Below, one piece after another: positions 13,492-22,513 of a stretch of 47,831 nt of DNA. The translations under genes were made by a program, and so were the position numbers. The stretch is from Halomicronema sp. CCY15110 (lineage in GTDB: Bacteria > Cyanobacteriota > Cyanobacteriia > Phormidesmidales > Phormidesmidaceae), in contig NZ_JACSWC010000396.1 of the NCBI RefSeq assembly GCF_016888165.1, positions 1 to 47,831 of the forward strand. The letters run 5' to 3'. Each line of letters starts with the position of its first letter. The stretch's first letter is position 1. The notes beneath the pieces were generated by a model. That model had not been told where the DNA came from. It ran no database searches and was given only the letters and a program-made list of their open reading frames with translations.

Positions 13492-16487
13492 ACGACTACA
13501 CCGGACACGCCTATACCGACGCGGAACTGCTGCACCATAACCAGACGGCGTTAGCAGAGTTGCGCAACGCCCTGCAACTCGCCCAGGGAGAATTTTCCCT
13601 GATTGCCCTGGGGTGCGATTATCATCGGCTGCGTCACCTGGTCAACCAAGATCTAGTCAACGCGGGACTGGCGGCGGTGCTGCAACTGCCCCAACAGTTT
13701 CAAAATCTGCGCGAAATCATTCAGCAAGCCACCGCCGATCGCCCGCCGCCCGCCCTGGTGATCGTGGGGTTAGACTACCTCACCAGAGCCGATTTGCAAG
13801 CGGTGCTCCACGCCACCAACATGGGGCGCGACGACTTGCGGCAACAGTTTCCGTTTCCCATTGCCCTGTGGATGAATCGTCGGGTGCGGCAGCAGTTTCT
13901 CCAACAGGCCCCCGACTCCCGCAGTTTTTCCCCCGCCGCGATCGCCTTCCACCTGCCTGTGGGCGAACTGATTCATGCCCTCAAAGCGGGGACGCAGCAG
14001 CTGTTCAACACGATCCTGGCGCGCGGGGGCGATCGCGAACTGTCCAGCACCTCCATTCGCCTCATCGGCAGCGATGCCCTGCGCAGCGAGCTGGAATTTG
14101 CCGTGGCCGACCTAACCGCCCAAAACGTGACCCCCGACCCCTGCCTGCAAGCGAGTCTCGACTTTTTGCAGGGGCGGGAGGCCCACAGCCGCTTAGCAAT
14201 GGACACCGCGCGGGACCGGTATGAGCGCAGTCTGGCCTTTTGGGCCGCCCCCGCCGACCCTGAACCGTCTCCCATCCTCGATGCCGAGGGGCTTACAGCC
14301 GCAGATTGTCGGGCGGTGCTGTGGCTCCATCTCGGGCTGTGGTGGCGCACCTATGCCGTGGTGCAGCGAGCCACCTATGACCCGTCACTGCGGCAGGCGC
14401 GGCGCTATTTTGAGCAGTTGGTGGGGCAGTTTCGCGATCGCGACCAAACGCCCCACCTCGCCCGTTTCATTCACGTGCTGGCGGAAGTGCTGCAAAAACA
14501 GCGGGATTGGGCGACGCTGGAAACCCTCGCCAACGAAGGAATTTCCCTGCATCAAGAAACCCATGATCCGGTGCGCCTGGCCCGCGACCACGGGTTTCTC
14601 GCCGAAGTGGCCCTGATTAAAGAAGACTGGCTCACCGCCCAGAGTGAAGCTGCTCAAGCCCTGGATATTCTCGACACCGCTGAGGCCGAACTGGAAGACG
14701 GGGAAACGGGCGATCGCGAACTCACCCAGGCGTTAGCCGTGGCCAAACGGTTTCAGCGGGGCTGGTATCGCTTTTTGCTGGGGGAAGCGCAAATGCACCT
14801 CAGCGATCCCCACGCCGCCATCCATTACTTAGAAGACGCTCGCCGGGAAACCGATCCTGAGGTGGATCTCACTCTGCACCTGAAAGTGCTGGAAGAGCTG
14901 ATTCACCATTATTTTGAGCTGGGGGACTATTGGGAAGCCTTTTGCGTTAAGCAAGAGCTGCGACGGGTGGAATATCGCTATAACCTGCGGGCCTTTATCG
15001 GAGCCGGAGCGGTGCAGCCCCACCGCCATTTGGCGACGCCAACGCAGTTCGACACCATCACCGAAGCGGCAGTGGCAGCAGAAATTCGGGCGTCGGGTCG
15101 CCTATACGATGTGGAGCAACTGGCCCAACGCCTGCGGGGCAATCCCCACGCCATTGTCATCGTTCATGGGCCATCGGGGGTGGGCAAAAGCTCCATCCTC
15201 ACGGCGGGACTGGTGCCGATGTTGCGGCGGCAGGGGAGTGCCATTGAAGGCAACCCCACGATCCCCCTGCTGATTCAGACCTACGGCAACTGGGCGCAAA
15301 GTCTCAACGCTGCCTTGGATAACGCCCTCGCGCCGTGGTTTTCGCCCGCTGCCTCAGCGGACGATGCCCCCGTCACAGGCACAGTGCTGATGGGTAAACT
15401 GCGGCAGGGGGTCAGCAAAAATCGCGCCTTTGTGCTGATCTTTGACCAGTTTGAGGAGTTCTTTTTTGATAAAGACGACCCCCAAGACCGCCGCCAGTTC
15501 TACGAATTTCTCGGTCAGTGCATTGACCAACCCTTTGTGAAAGTGGTGCTGGCCCTGCGCGAAGACTACCTGCACCACCTGCTAGAAGCGGAAACCGTCA
15601 TCAACGCCGCCAGCCAAATGCAGGATCAAGACCTGCTCAGCCGCGACCAGCGCTATCCCCTCGCCAATTTCAGTCCGGCGGCGGCGGAAGCGGTGATTCG
15701 CCAGCTCACTAGCGCTGCCCAGTACACCATCGCCGAAGACTTGATCCACCGCTTGGTGGCTGACCTGGCGGCGGAAACCGGAGACGTGCGCCCGATCGAA
15801 CTCCAGGTCGTCGGGGCGCAGCTCCAGCGCGCCGATATCAACACGCTGGAGCAGTATGCCGCGATCGGCGATCGGCCCAAGCAACAACTGGTGCAGGACT
15901 ACCTCACCTACGTCGTCCGCGACTGCGGCCCCCCCAACGAAAACCTCGCCTGGATTGTGCTCTATTTGCTCACGGACGAAGACCGCGAACAGCGTCTCTA
16001 TCGCCCCTTGAAAACGCGGGAAGAACTGGAATACGAACTGGCGCTGGTGGCAATGCCCTTCAAGGTGGATCAGCTCACCATGGTGGTGAACATTCTCGTG
16101 GGGTCGGGCCTGGTGTTTGAGGTGCCGGAGGAACCGGAGGATCGGTATCAACTGGTGCATGACTACCTGGTGCGCTACGTCCGCGAGGAGCCACAATCTC
16201 GGCTGATGGAGGCGTTGGAGAAGGCACAAGCAAGTGTGAAAGCAGCCACTGCGAAAGCAGCGGAGGCGAAGCTGGAGCGGGACAAGCTGGGAAAAGCAAA
16301 CGTACGCCTAAAGTACATGCTAGTAAAAGGACAATCTGAATGGACAGATTTCAAGGAAGAAGCGAGTGTACTATTACAAGGTATGCACAAGGGACTATTC
16401 ATTTCAGCTGCTTTCTTAATTATGCTTGTTGTGCAACTGTGCTGGCATTTTTATAGCCTAGAGAGCCAGGCAAATCCTTCAGATTAA
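13476..16487 (+). CDS. Large TPR/STAND-type NTPase with C-terminal coiled coil and membrane segment
   Basis: 1003 residues starting at GTG 13476, inside the last codons of the preceding ATPase gene (16-base overlap, different frame). Residues about 30-180 form an alpha/beta domain (FSLIALGCDYHRL, PALVIVGLDYL, LRQQFPFPIALWMN) that looks like a degenerate P-loop fold without Walker A. Residues about 220-510 are helical TPR-like repeats. A second, intact NTPase domain follows, with Walker A GPSGVGKSS (K571) and Walker B FVLIFDQFEEFF (D657), then a winged-helix-like region (about 790-900, ending ..DRYQLVHDYLVRYVREE, which is typical of STAND ATPases). The end is a charged alanine/lysine coiled coil (about 910-945) and one hydrophobic helix (about 973-993). 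The last 200 bases are clearly AT-richer. STAND proteins act as signal-triggered switches; the trigger and output are unknown. Confidence 0.85.
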   Translation: MAGDLDDYTGHAYTDAELLHHNQTALAELRNALQLAQGEFSLIALGCDYHRLRHLVNQDLVNAGLAAVLQLPQQFQNLREIIQQATADRPPPALVIVGLDYLTRADLQAVLHATNMGRDDLRQQFPFPIALWMNRRVRQQFLQQAPDSRSFSPAAIAFHLPVGELIHALKAGTQQLFNTILARGGDRELSSTSIRLIGSDALRSELEFAVADLTAQNVTPDPCLQASLDFLQGREAHSRLAMDTARDRYERSLAFWAAPADPEPSPILDAEGLTAADCRAVLWLHLGLWWRTYAVVQRATYDPSLRQARRYFEQLVGQFRDRDQTPHLARFIHVLAEVLQKQRDWATLETLANEGISLHQETHDPVRLARDHGFLAEVALIKEDWLTAQSEAAQALDILDTAEAELEDGETGDRELTQALAVAKRFQRGWYRFLLGEAQMHLSDPHAAIHYLEDARRETDPEVDLTLHLKVLEELIHHYFELGDYWEAFCVKQELRRVEYRYNLRAFIGAGAVQPHRHLATPTQFDTITEAAVAAEIRASGRLYDVEQLAQRLRGNPHAIVIVHGPSGVGKSSILTAGLVPMLRRQGSAIEGNPTIPLLIQTYGNWAQSLNAALDNALAPWFSPAASADDAPVTGTVLMGKLRQGVSKNRAFVLIFDQFEEFFFDKDDPQDRRQFYEFLGQCIDQPFVKVVLALREDYLHHLLEAETVINAASQMQDQDLLSRDQRYPLANFSPAAAEAVIRQLTSAAQYTIAEDLIHRLVADLAAETGDVRPIELQVVGAQLQRADINTLEQYAAIGDRPKQQLVQDYLTYVVRDCGPPNENLAWIVLYLLTDEDREQRLYRPLKTREELEYELALVAMPFKVDQLTMVVNILVGSGLVFEVPEEPEDRYQLVHDYLVRYVREEPQSRLMEALEKAQASVKAATAKAAEAKLERDKLGKANVRLKYMLVKGQSEWTDFKEEASVLLQGMHKGLFISAAFLIMLVVQLCWHFYSLESQANPSD

Positions 16488-16644
16488 GAACAACTTGCTA
16501 TTCGTGTTTTTCAATTAATCCAGCTCTTTCCTGATTTTGTGCGTTCAGAAGTATTACATCTTTCAAGTTTTGCCTTGAAGCGGAGAAGGAGTTGTTGGGT
16601 TGTTATTAGACGGCGAGTCCGGCGGGGGCACCGTTCGGGGCAGT

Positions 16645-16675
16645 GGTGGGTTGGGTGCGGCAGGCGGTGAGGTTC
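16645..16675. repeat. Repeat fragment upstream of Uma2 gene
   Basis: The 19 bases at 16645-16663 recur with one mismatch at 17397-17415, and AGGCGGTGAGGTTC (16662-16675) recurs exactly at 17537-17550, in the same orientation. The two matches lie on either side of the Uma2 gene. Confidence 0.6.
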
Positions 16676-16733
16676 AAAAACACTTCGCTATATTGGCAGT
16701 GATGGCTAGATACCCATCATCGAGAGGTTTTCT

Positions 16734-17372
16734 ATGACCGCTACGCTCGTCGCCCCCAGCAATTTGATGGTGTTGCATGGCATCAATTGGGCCACCTATC
16801 TGGCTCTGATTCATGATTTAGAGGCGGAGCCGAGCAAACGCCTGACGTATAACCAGGGGACTTTAGAAATCATGGTGCCGCTGCCGCCTCACGAGCGCTA
16901 CAAAAGCCTGATGGGGCGCTTAGTCGAAGTGACGACCGAGGAAACTGAAACTGAAATTGCCAGCCTGGGATCGACGACCTGGAGCCGCGAAGATTTGCAA
17001 AAGGGGTTGGAAGCCGATGAGTGTTTCTACATTCAAAATGAACCAGCGGTGCGGGGCAAGAATGCGATTGATTTATCCGTGGATCCGCCCCCCGATCTAG
17101 CGATTGAAGTAGACAATACTCAGAGTTCGCTCAATCGATTGGAGATTTACGCGGCGATTGGTGTCCCAGAAGTTTGGCGTTTTGATGGTGAAGCATTGTT
17201 GATCTATCGCCTCGTCAGCGGCCAATATCAACCGCAAGAAACCTCCCAAGTTCTACCCATCCTCAAGCAAACCGATATTTTGCAGTTTTTGCAAAAGAGT
17301 CAAACAATGGGTGAAACCAGTTGGGTCAAAGAGTTTCGCCAGTGGATCAGGGAGCAAATAGCTGGTACTTGA
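16734..17372 (+). CDS. Uma2-family (DUF820) putative endonuclease
   Basis: 212 residues from ATG 16734, preceded by GAGAGGTTTTCT. The fold is the PD-(D/E)XK restriction-endonuclease-like type: HERYKSLMGRLVEVTTEE, then PPPDLAIEVDNTQSSLNRLE and YAAIGVPEVWRFDG. The aspartate and glutamate of PDLAIEV are the expected catalytic acids. Genes of this family are extremely numerous in cyanobacteria, often single and near repeats, and their biological role is not settled; some are suspected to belong to mobile or defence elements. Here the gene sits between copies of small repeats, with no partner. Length is normal, so it may be functional. Confidence 0.88.
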   Translation: MTATLVAPSNLMVLHGINWATYLALIHDLEAEPSKRLTYNQGTLEIMVPLPPHERYKSLMGRLVEVTTEETETEIASLGSTTWSREDLQKGLEADECFYIQNEPAVRGKNAIDLSVDPPPDLAIEVDNTQSSLNRLEIYAAIGVPEVWRFDGEALLIYRLVSGQYQPQETSQVLPILKQTDILQFLQKSQTMGETSWVKEFRQWIREQIAGT

Positions 17373-17423
17373 GCCTTGGTAGCTTTTCGGGTTGGTGGTG
17401 GGTTGGCTGCGGCAGTGATTCGA

Positions 17424-17547
17424 CCTCACCTAGCCTCTCCTTAGCCAAGGAGAGGAACCGGAGTTCTGAGCCGTTATCGGTGAACAACAAAGCCGATATG
17501 TGGATAAACCTCTCCTTATGCAAGGAGAGGTGCCGTAGGCGGTGAGG
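17424..17547. mobile_element. MITE-like element with two copies of a 22-bp hairpin
   Basis: CCTCACC (17424-17430) and GGTGAGG (17541-17547) are inverted ends about 124 bp apart. Just inside each end is a near-identical hairpin (17434-17455 and 17509-17530) with arms CCTCTCCTT and AAGGAGAGG. The symmetrical layout of ends plus hairpins, and the absence of an ORF, suggest a small non-autonomous element or its remnant. Confidence 0.5.
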
Positions 17548-17671
17548 TTCTGCAACCTACGAACTGCCCACCCGTTACGTGTGGCCGCGATCGCACTCGC
17601 CTGTCCAGCGGGCGATCGCCCCACCGCTGTCTAGGCATCCTAATGGCAACGCTTCAATTTAATTTGCCAAG

Positions 17672-17720
17672 ACCCTGAAATGACGATTGGTGTCGCTTAC
17701 CATACTTTAGATTTCAGGGT
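17672..17720. repeat. Inverted repeat upstream of the CPBP protease gene
   Basis: ACCCTGAAAT (17672-17681) pairs exactly with ATTTCAGGGT (17711-17720) across a 29-base loop. It could be a terminator, operator or element remnant; no T-run follows. Confidence 0.45.
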
Positions 17721-17857
17721 TCAGAGAAGATGGTACGCTAATTAGCCATCGTAGCCACTGAGTCGTTTAACCGGAACTTGCCTGGTACGCACAGGGAGCA
17801 CTGGATGCGAATTCGGCAGGGCGCGATCGCCATACTGTTACACTCCAGACTTTTTTG

Positions 17858-20377
17858 ATGCATCAATATTCTTGGGGCGCTTTACGTTTGACGCGGCAAC
17901 TGATCCACCGATCTCGATGGGTTGTCCTGGGGGCGATCGCGGCGATCGTGCTATCCGTCTCTGGGACCAGTGCCGATGCGCCCGAGTCGAACTACGAGTT
18001 GGCGCAGGCCGCACCGTTTAACCAGGTGACGACCTATCCCATCACGGCGCTACCGTCAGCGGCGACCTATCGGCCCCTGGGCGACTGGACTGGGCGACTC
18101 ATTTTGCCCAGCGAAGAGGACTATGCCGCTGACCCCAGCGACTGGGCGTGGTTAGAAGTGTGGCATACCCCGGCCAATCCAGAACTATTGGGGCAGCAGG
18201 TCAAAGTCGCCTGGCAGGACGCCCCCTTACTTCAGTCCTATGTGGAAGCCGTCACGCGGGATGTGGCATTTTCCGATCGCGCCTACAAGTTTTGGGAGGG
18301 GGGCACTATTGTGCCTATCCGGTTAGATGGTCGGCAAAACGTGGGGCCACTGCAATCACTGGCGGGGGCTCGCCCCAAAGACGATGTCACCGTCAAGCTA
18401 GTCGGCGACCCAGTGCTAGCCAATGAAAACGGTCAACCCGTGGTGCGGGTGGGTTTAGAACCCGTGCAAGTGACGGGGCGCGAATATGCTCTGGTGCAGG
18501 TGCTGGAACCTGATACGACGGTTGATCAGCCCTTGCCAGAAGCGTGCCCAGGGGCAACCCCCTGCCCAACGGAATATTTCCAAGTCCAGCATTTCAACGC
18601 GACCACCAAGGATTTCACCGGGCCAGCCGAAACGATTCGCATTCCCCAGCAGCCCATGCTGAAGGGCGATCGCTTCTTTTCCAATATTCACGAACTGGCC
18701 GACTCCCCGGCCGGTAGCGAGGGCTGGTATGTATATGGTGCGCGGGATGACGCAGGCGTGTTTACGGTGCAGGCGCTGAAGCCGCGCCACCTCATGCAGC
18801 TCAACCCAGATGAAGTCATCTTGGGCGAAAAAGCGGGACGCAACTATCTAGATCGCCAGAACTGGAACAATACTCCAGAGCGTAAAGGACTGGCCCAAAA
18901 GGTGCTGGTGAGTCCCACAGCGGAGACTCCAGAGGCGGCGATCGCGGCCTGGCAGGTGGGCGACTATGCGCTGCTGATGCATCTGTTTGGGGGCATCGGT
19001 GGCGAAAATCAAGAATTCACCCCGGCGGGTACGGTGACGGGACACTTTGCCTACGGGCTGGCCCAAGTGATCGAAGAGCCCATCGCCCAGGAACCGCAAT
19101 TTCAAATTAATTACCAGCAAATCTATACCCACAATGGGGGCGCGATCATCGCCGGCACCCACGATTGGGCGTCTTACACGGGCGACATGCAGCGGGGTTG
19201 GCTGGGGCAGCGACCCCTGTCCGATATTGTGGTCAAGCTCGACTATTTCATCGAAGACTTGCAGCTCGGCGACACCACGCTGTCTTTATTTCGGGAACTG
19301 CTGATTCAGGCGCAGATTATTGCGGCCCGCTATCGGACGGGCGATGGGGCGGGAGTCACGGCAATTTCGCCCGCCACCTCTTGTATGCAGGACTCGAACC
19401 AGGCGCTGTTTATTGCGACCGAGCAAATTCGCTTGCGGGCGCAACAAGATCCCAACGTCCAGTCATATATTGAGGCCAACCCGAACGATCCCGAGGTCCA
19501 GAAAGTTGAGCAGTTCGTGGCTTTAGCGACCGATTTGCGCCAGTCCTTGGCCCCCTACGGCGTGATCCGTCCCGACTGGCAGAATAATGCCGAAACCCTG
19601 GCTGGAGTCAACGCGCGGGGCAACGAGTTGGCTACCCGTAGCGGCTTGCTAGCGGGGATCTTGAGCTGGCGCTCGATGATGCCCCGCTGGGGACAGGACG
19701 ATATCGCGTTTATCTTTCTCAAAAATGGAGCCGACCTCTGGTTCTTGCGGCCCAACCAAGTTGGCGGCGATGACCCGACGATCGCGCCCATCCCTCCCAC
19801 GGCTTTGTTTGGGCTGATTCCTGGCGTGTCGCGGGTGGCGCTGCGGCTGGCGCGGAGCTTTGCCGTCCCCCTTTCCGGCGCGGTGGTGGGCTATACCCTG
19901 CTGGCATTAGGGGCGATCGCTGCTGTCACCCTCAGTTACGGGCGGCGGAGCGGCCTGCTGCATGCTGAGTTCAACGTAGACAATCCGCTCAAAGCGGTGC
20001 TGAATTTAGTCAAATTGTTTTTTATACCCGCTCTGCTGGAGGAAATCATCTTCCGGGTCAGCTTATTACCGCACCCGACTGAAGGCGTACCCACATGGCG
20101 CTGGTTAGCGTGGGCGGCCCTCAGTATTGGCTTATTTGTGCTGTACCACTTCGCCTTCAGTTGGCTCCGGCCCCAAGCTGGAGGAGTATTGCGCGATCGC
20201 CGTTTGTTGCTGCTGGCCTGTTGGATTGGACTGGTCTTAACCGTGCTATACGGCCTCACCGGGTCAATGTTGGCGGTGACCGTGGTGCATTGGCTGGTTG
20301 TTGTGGCTTGGCTCTACGGCTTTGGCGGTCTGGCGCAATTGCAGGGTAGGAGCCCGGACGCCACGGCCAACGGTTGA
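17858..20377 (+). CDS. CPBP-family intramembrane protease with large extracytoplasmic N-terminal domain
   Basis: 839 residues from ATG 17858 (a TTG directly before it is in frame); no strong ribosome-binding site is visible. A signal-anchor segment (about residues 22-42, WVVLGAIAAIVLSVSG) precedes about 600 residues of soluble, mostly beta-rich sequence of unknown function. The C-terminal 190 residues contain several membrane helices with the CPBP (type II CAAX protease/bacteriocin-processing) motifs: EEIIFR near 727-732, a histidine in YHFAFSW, and a histidine in VTVVHWLVVV. This glutamic intramembrane protease family cleaves prenylated or membrane-bound peptides in eukaryotes and processes or confers immunity to peptides in bacteria. 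The long N-terminal part is likely outside the cytoplasm and may select substrates. The substrate is unknown. Confidence 0.82.
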   Translation: MHQYSWGALRLTRQLIHRSRWVVLGAIAAIVLSVSGTSADAPESNYELAQAAPFNQVTTYPITALPSAATYRPLGDWTGRLILPSEEDYAADPSDWAWLEVWHTPANPELLGQQVKVAWQDAPLLQSYVEAVTRDVAFSDRAYKFWEGGTIVPIRLDGRQNVGPLQSLAGARPKDDVTVKLVGDPVLANENGQPVVRVGLEPVQVTGREYALVQVLEPDTTVDQPLPEACPGATPCPTEYFQVQHFNATTKDFTGPAETIRIPQQPMLKGDRFFSNIHELADSPAGSEGWYVYGARDDAGVFTVQALKPRHLMQLNPDEVILGEKAGRNYLDRQNWNNTPERKGLAQKVLVSPTAETPEAAIAAWQVGDYALLMHLFGGIGGENQEFTPAGTVTGHFAYGLAQVIEEPIAQEPQFQINYQQIYTHNGGAIIAGTHDWASYTGDMQRGWLGQRPLSDIVVKLDYFIEDLQLGDTTLSLFRELLIQAQIIAARYRTGDGAGVTAISPATSCMQDSNQALFIATEQIRLRAQQDPNVQSYIEANPNDPEVQKVEQFVALATDLRQSLAPYGVIRPDWQNNAETLAGVNARGNELATRSGLLAGILSWRSMMPRWGQDDIAFIFLKNGADLWFLRPNQVGGDDPTIAPIPPTALFGLIPGVSRVALRLARSFAVPLSGAVVGYTLLALGAIAAVTLSYGRRSGLLHAEFNVDNPLKAVLNLVKLFFIPALLEEIIFRVSLLPHPTEGVPTWRWLAWAALSIGLFVLYHFAFSWLRPQAGGVLRDRRLLLLACWIGLVLTVLYGLTGSMLAVTVVHWLVVVAWLYGFGGLAQLQGRSPDATANG

Positions 20378-20478
20378 GCAGTTGCCAGAACCCAACGCTG
20401 CGTTGCCATCGTGCCGCTCGCACCGCACGGCCCCATCTTCAGCAATCAAGCGCGATCGCACCTCGCGTCCACGGATTA

Positions 20479-20578
20479 GGGGCGGACAGCCAGAGCCGTC
20501 AGAAGCTTAATCCGACCGCATTTTGAACTTTGAATTTTGAAATTTAAAGTCCGCACTGTGCTGTGGCCTGTCCGCCCC
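20479..20578. repeat. 100-bp element with inverted ends between convergent genes
   Basis: GGGGCGGACAG (20479-20489) and CTGTCCGCCCC (20568-20578) are exact complements; the match continues a few bases inward with one gap. The inside is AT-rich (TTTGAACTTTGAATTTTGA). It may be a MITE-like remnant or a bidirectional terminator for the protease and glucosidase genes. Confidence 0.5.
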
Positions 20579-20614
20579 CCATGCACTGAACCGAAATGAA
20601 GCGGTCGCCGTGGA

Positions 20615-22303
20615 TCATTCGGCATGCTTTTGCAGGAGACTGATTTCAAAGGATTGCAGGTGGTCGGGCAAATCGATGGTGCTACCGGTTTCATAGTCGG
20701 TGGACAGCAGAACATGCCAGCCGGTGCGATCGACGGGTACATCTAGAGTAAACGGCTGCTCATAGGCAAAGTTGATCGCCACCAGCACCGTTTCGGTCTC
20801 GGTTTCCCGCAGATAGGCCAGATGCTCATGGGGATAATGGATGAGGGGCCGCCAACGGCCAGATTGCAACGCTGTGCTATGGTTCCGCACCTGCAATAGC
20901 CGCCGATAGAAATTCAGAATAGAGTCCGGGTCAGCCAGTTCGCTCTGCACATTCACATCGGCATAGTTGGCGTGCACTGGTAGCCAGGGCTCGACCGCTT
21001 TACCGAAGCTGAATCCAGCCTGGGGTGAGTCATCCCACTGCATGGGGGTGCGGGCACCGTCACGGGGCGGCGGGGTTTCGCCCGTAGCGCTTTTCAGCAC
21101 GGCATGATCTTGCAGCTGATCCGGGGGAATCTCCGTGTTGTCCACCATCCCTAACTCTTGACCGTAATAGAGCAGCGGCGTGCCCCGAATCGTCAACAGC
21201 AGCGTGGCTGCCGCCTTGGCGATCGCTTGGGTATCAACACAGAGGCTGCACTCAACCCAGCGCGACAGATGCCGAGGCAGATCGTGGTTATCCAAGAAGT
21301 AGCAGGGCCAAGCGTCGGGTGGGTTGATCTTTTCTTGTTTCTCGATTTCCCGCTGTAAATAACCGGGATACCAGGGACTAAAGGGAAATTCAAAGGTGAT
21401 GGGTAGGTGCAATTCGTCATTATGGACGCCGTGAAAAATCACGGAATCGTAGAGGCGGTTATCGATGAAGGTTTCACCAATCAGCACGCGCTCATCGTAG
21501 GTCTCCAAAATGGCGCGGAGTTCCCGGATGATTTGGTGATTGTCCGGCAGATTTTTGTCGTAGAGGTGGTGGTAATTGTTGTAATCGTTTTTGTCGGTCG
21601 CGCCATATTTCAGCGGGTTGTCACGAAAGTAGGGATCCTTGCTGTACACGCTAGACGCATCCAGGCGAAACCCATCGACTCCACGATCCAGCCAAAACCG
21701 CACAATGTCATAAATGGCGGCGCGGACGTCAGGATTTTGCCAATTCAGATCGGGCTGGTTTTGGTTGAAGGTATGGAAGTAGAACTGATCGCGCTGTTCG
21801 CAATAGGTCCACCCACTGCCGCCAAAGTAAGACTGCCAATTATTCGGGCGATCGCGCCCCTCAAACGGGGTCTGCCAAAGATACCAGTCGGCCTTTGGGT
21901 TGTCTTGACTGCGGCAAGATTCCCCAAACCAGGGATGCTGATTTGAGGTGTGGTTCACCACTAAATCGAGAATGATTTTGATGCCGCGATCGTGGGCTTT
22001 AGCCAGCAACTCGTCAAAGTCTGCTAACGTGCCGAACGTGGGGCAAATGTCTTGATAATCGACAATGTCATAGCCATTGTCGATCATGGGGGATTTGTTG
22101 ATGGGCGACAGCCAAATGGCGTCGATCCCCAAGGCCGAGCGACTCTTCGGATCGCCGTCATTCAAATAGTCCAGTCGCTGAATAATGCCGCGCAAGTCCC
22201 CAGTGCCATCCCCGTTAGCATCGGCAAAGGTCAAAGGGTAGATTTGGTAGATGACGCCAGTTTCCCACCAGCGATGAGAACGAAAAAAATTGGACTGGAT
22301 CAT
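20615..22303 (-). CDS. GH13 alpha-glucosidase / oligo-1,6-glucosidase-type enzyme
   Basis: 562 residues from ATG 22303; an in-frame ATG at 22345 would add 14 residues, and neither start has a strong ribosome-binding site. The start of the family's conserved part (WWETGVIYQIYPLTFADANG) is close to the chosen N-terminus. All four GH13 regions are present: DLVVNHTSNQHPWF, GFRLDASS with nucleophile D215, LIGETF with acid/base E277, and FLDNHD with D341. The spacing is normal. A C-terminal beta domain ends in ...LPDHLQSFEISLL. The enzyme should hydrolyse or transfer alpha-glucosyl residues from short glucans, sucrose-like or trehalose-like sugars; exact specificity cannot be read from motifs. No signal peptide, so cytoplasmic. 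Confidence 0.92.
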   Translation of the reverse strand: MIQSNFFRSHRWWETGVIYQIYPLTFADANGDGTGDLRGIIQRLDYLNDGDPKSRSALGIDAIWLSPINKSPMIDNGYDIVDYQDICPTFGTLADFDELLAKAHDRGIKIILDLVVNHTSNQHPWFGESCRSQDNPKADWYLWQTPFEGRDRPNNWQSYFGGSGWTYCEQRDQFYFHTFNQNQPDLNWQNPDVRAAIYDIVRFWLDRGVDGFRLDASSVYSKDPYFRDNPLKYGATDKNDYNNYHHLYDKNLPDNHQIIRELRAILETYDERVLIGETFIDNRLYDSVIFHGVHNDELHLPITFEFPFSPWYPGYLQREIEKQEKINPPDAWPCYFLDNHDLPRHLSRWVECSLCVDTQAIAKAAATLLLTIRGTPLLYYGQELGMVDNTEIPPDQLQDHAVLKSATGETPPPRDGARTPMQWDDSPQAGFSFGKAVEPWLPVHANYADVNVQSELADPDSILNFYRRLLQVRNHSTALQSGRWRPLIHYPHEHLAYLRETETETVLVAINFAYEQPFTLDVPVDRTGWHVLLSTDYETGSTIDLPDHLQSFEISLLQKHAE

Positions 22304-22513
22304 GAAAATGGGGCCTGCAATAATGCGCGATCGCCCTTCCATCATGGCGGTTAGCAGCTATGGGGAACTAAAAGTAATATGAAATCTCACAAAGCCGCCT
22401 ACGGATCGAGTCTGACAAGGCAGAATCGAAGGGGATGATCCACCCCAAAAAGTGATCGCTAGAATTCAAATATTACTGTATAGTTGTAAAGCATTTATTC
22501 AAGGGATGATGTC

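Larger units (their letters stand above)
17373..17857. other. Intergenic region with MITE-like and palindromic elements
   Basis: About 485 bases with no gene. The first half is occupied by the repeat element at 17424-17547 and a HIP1-rich stretch (17588-17620). The second half has an inverted repeat at 17672-17720, a perfect palindrome GCTAATTAGC near 17738-17747, and presumably the promoter of the protease gene. Confidence 0.5.

Noticed and set aside
13613-14224. 203-codon frame inside the STAND gene
   Set aside because: Arginine/serine/proline-rich, typical of an out-of-frame reading of GC-rich coding DNA.
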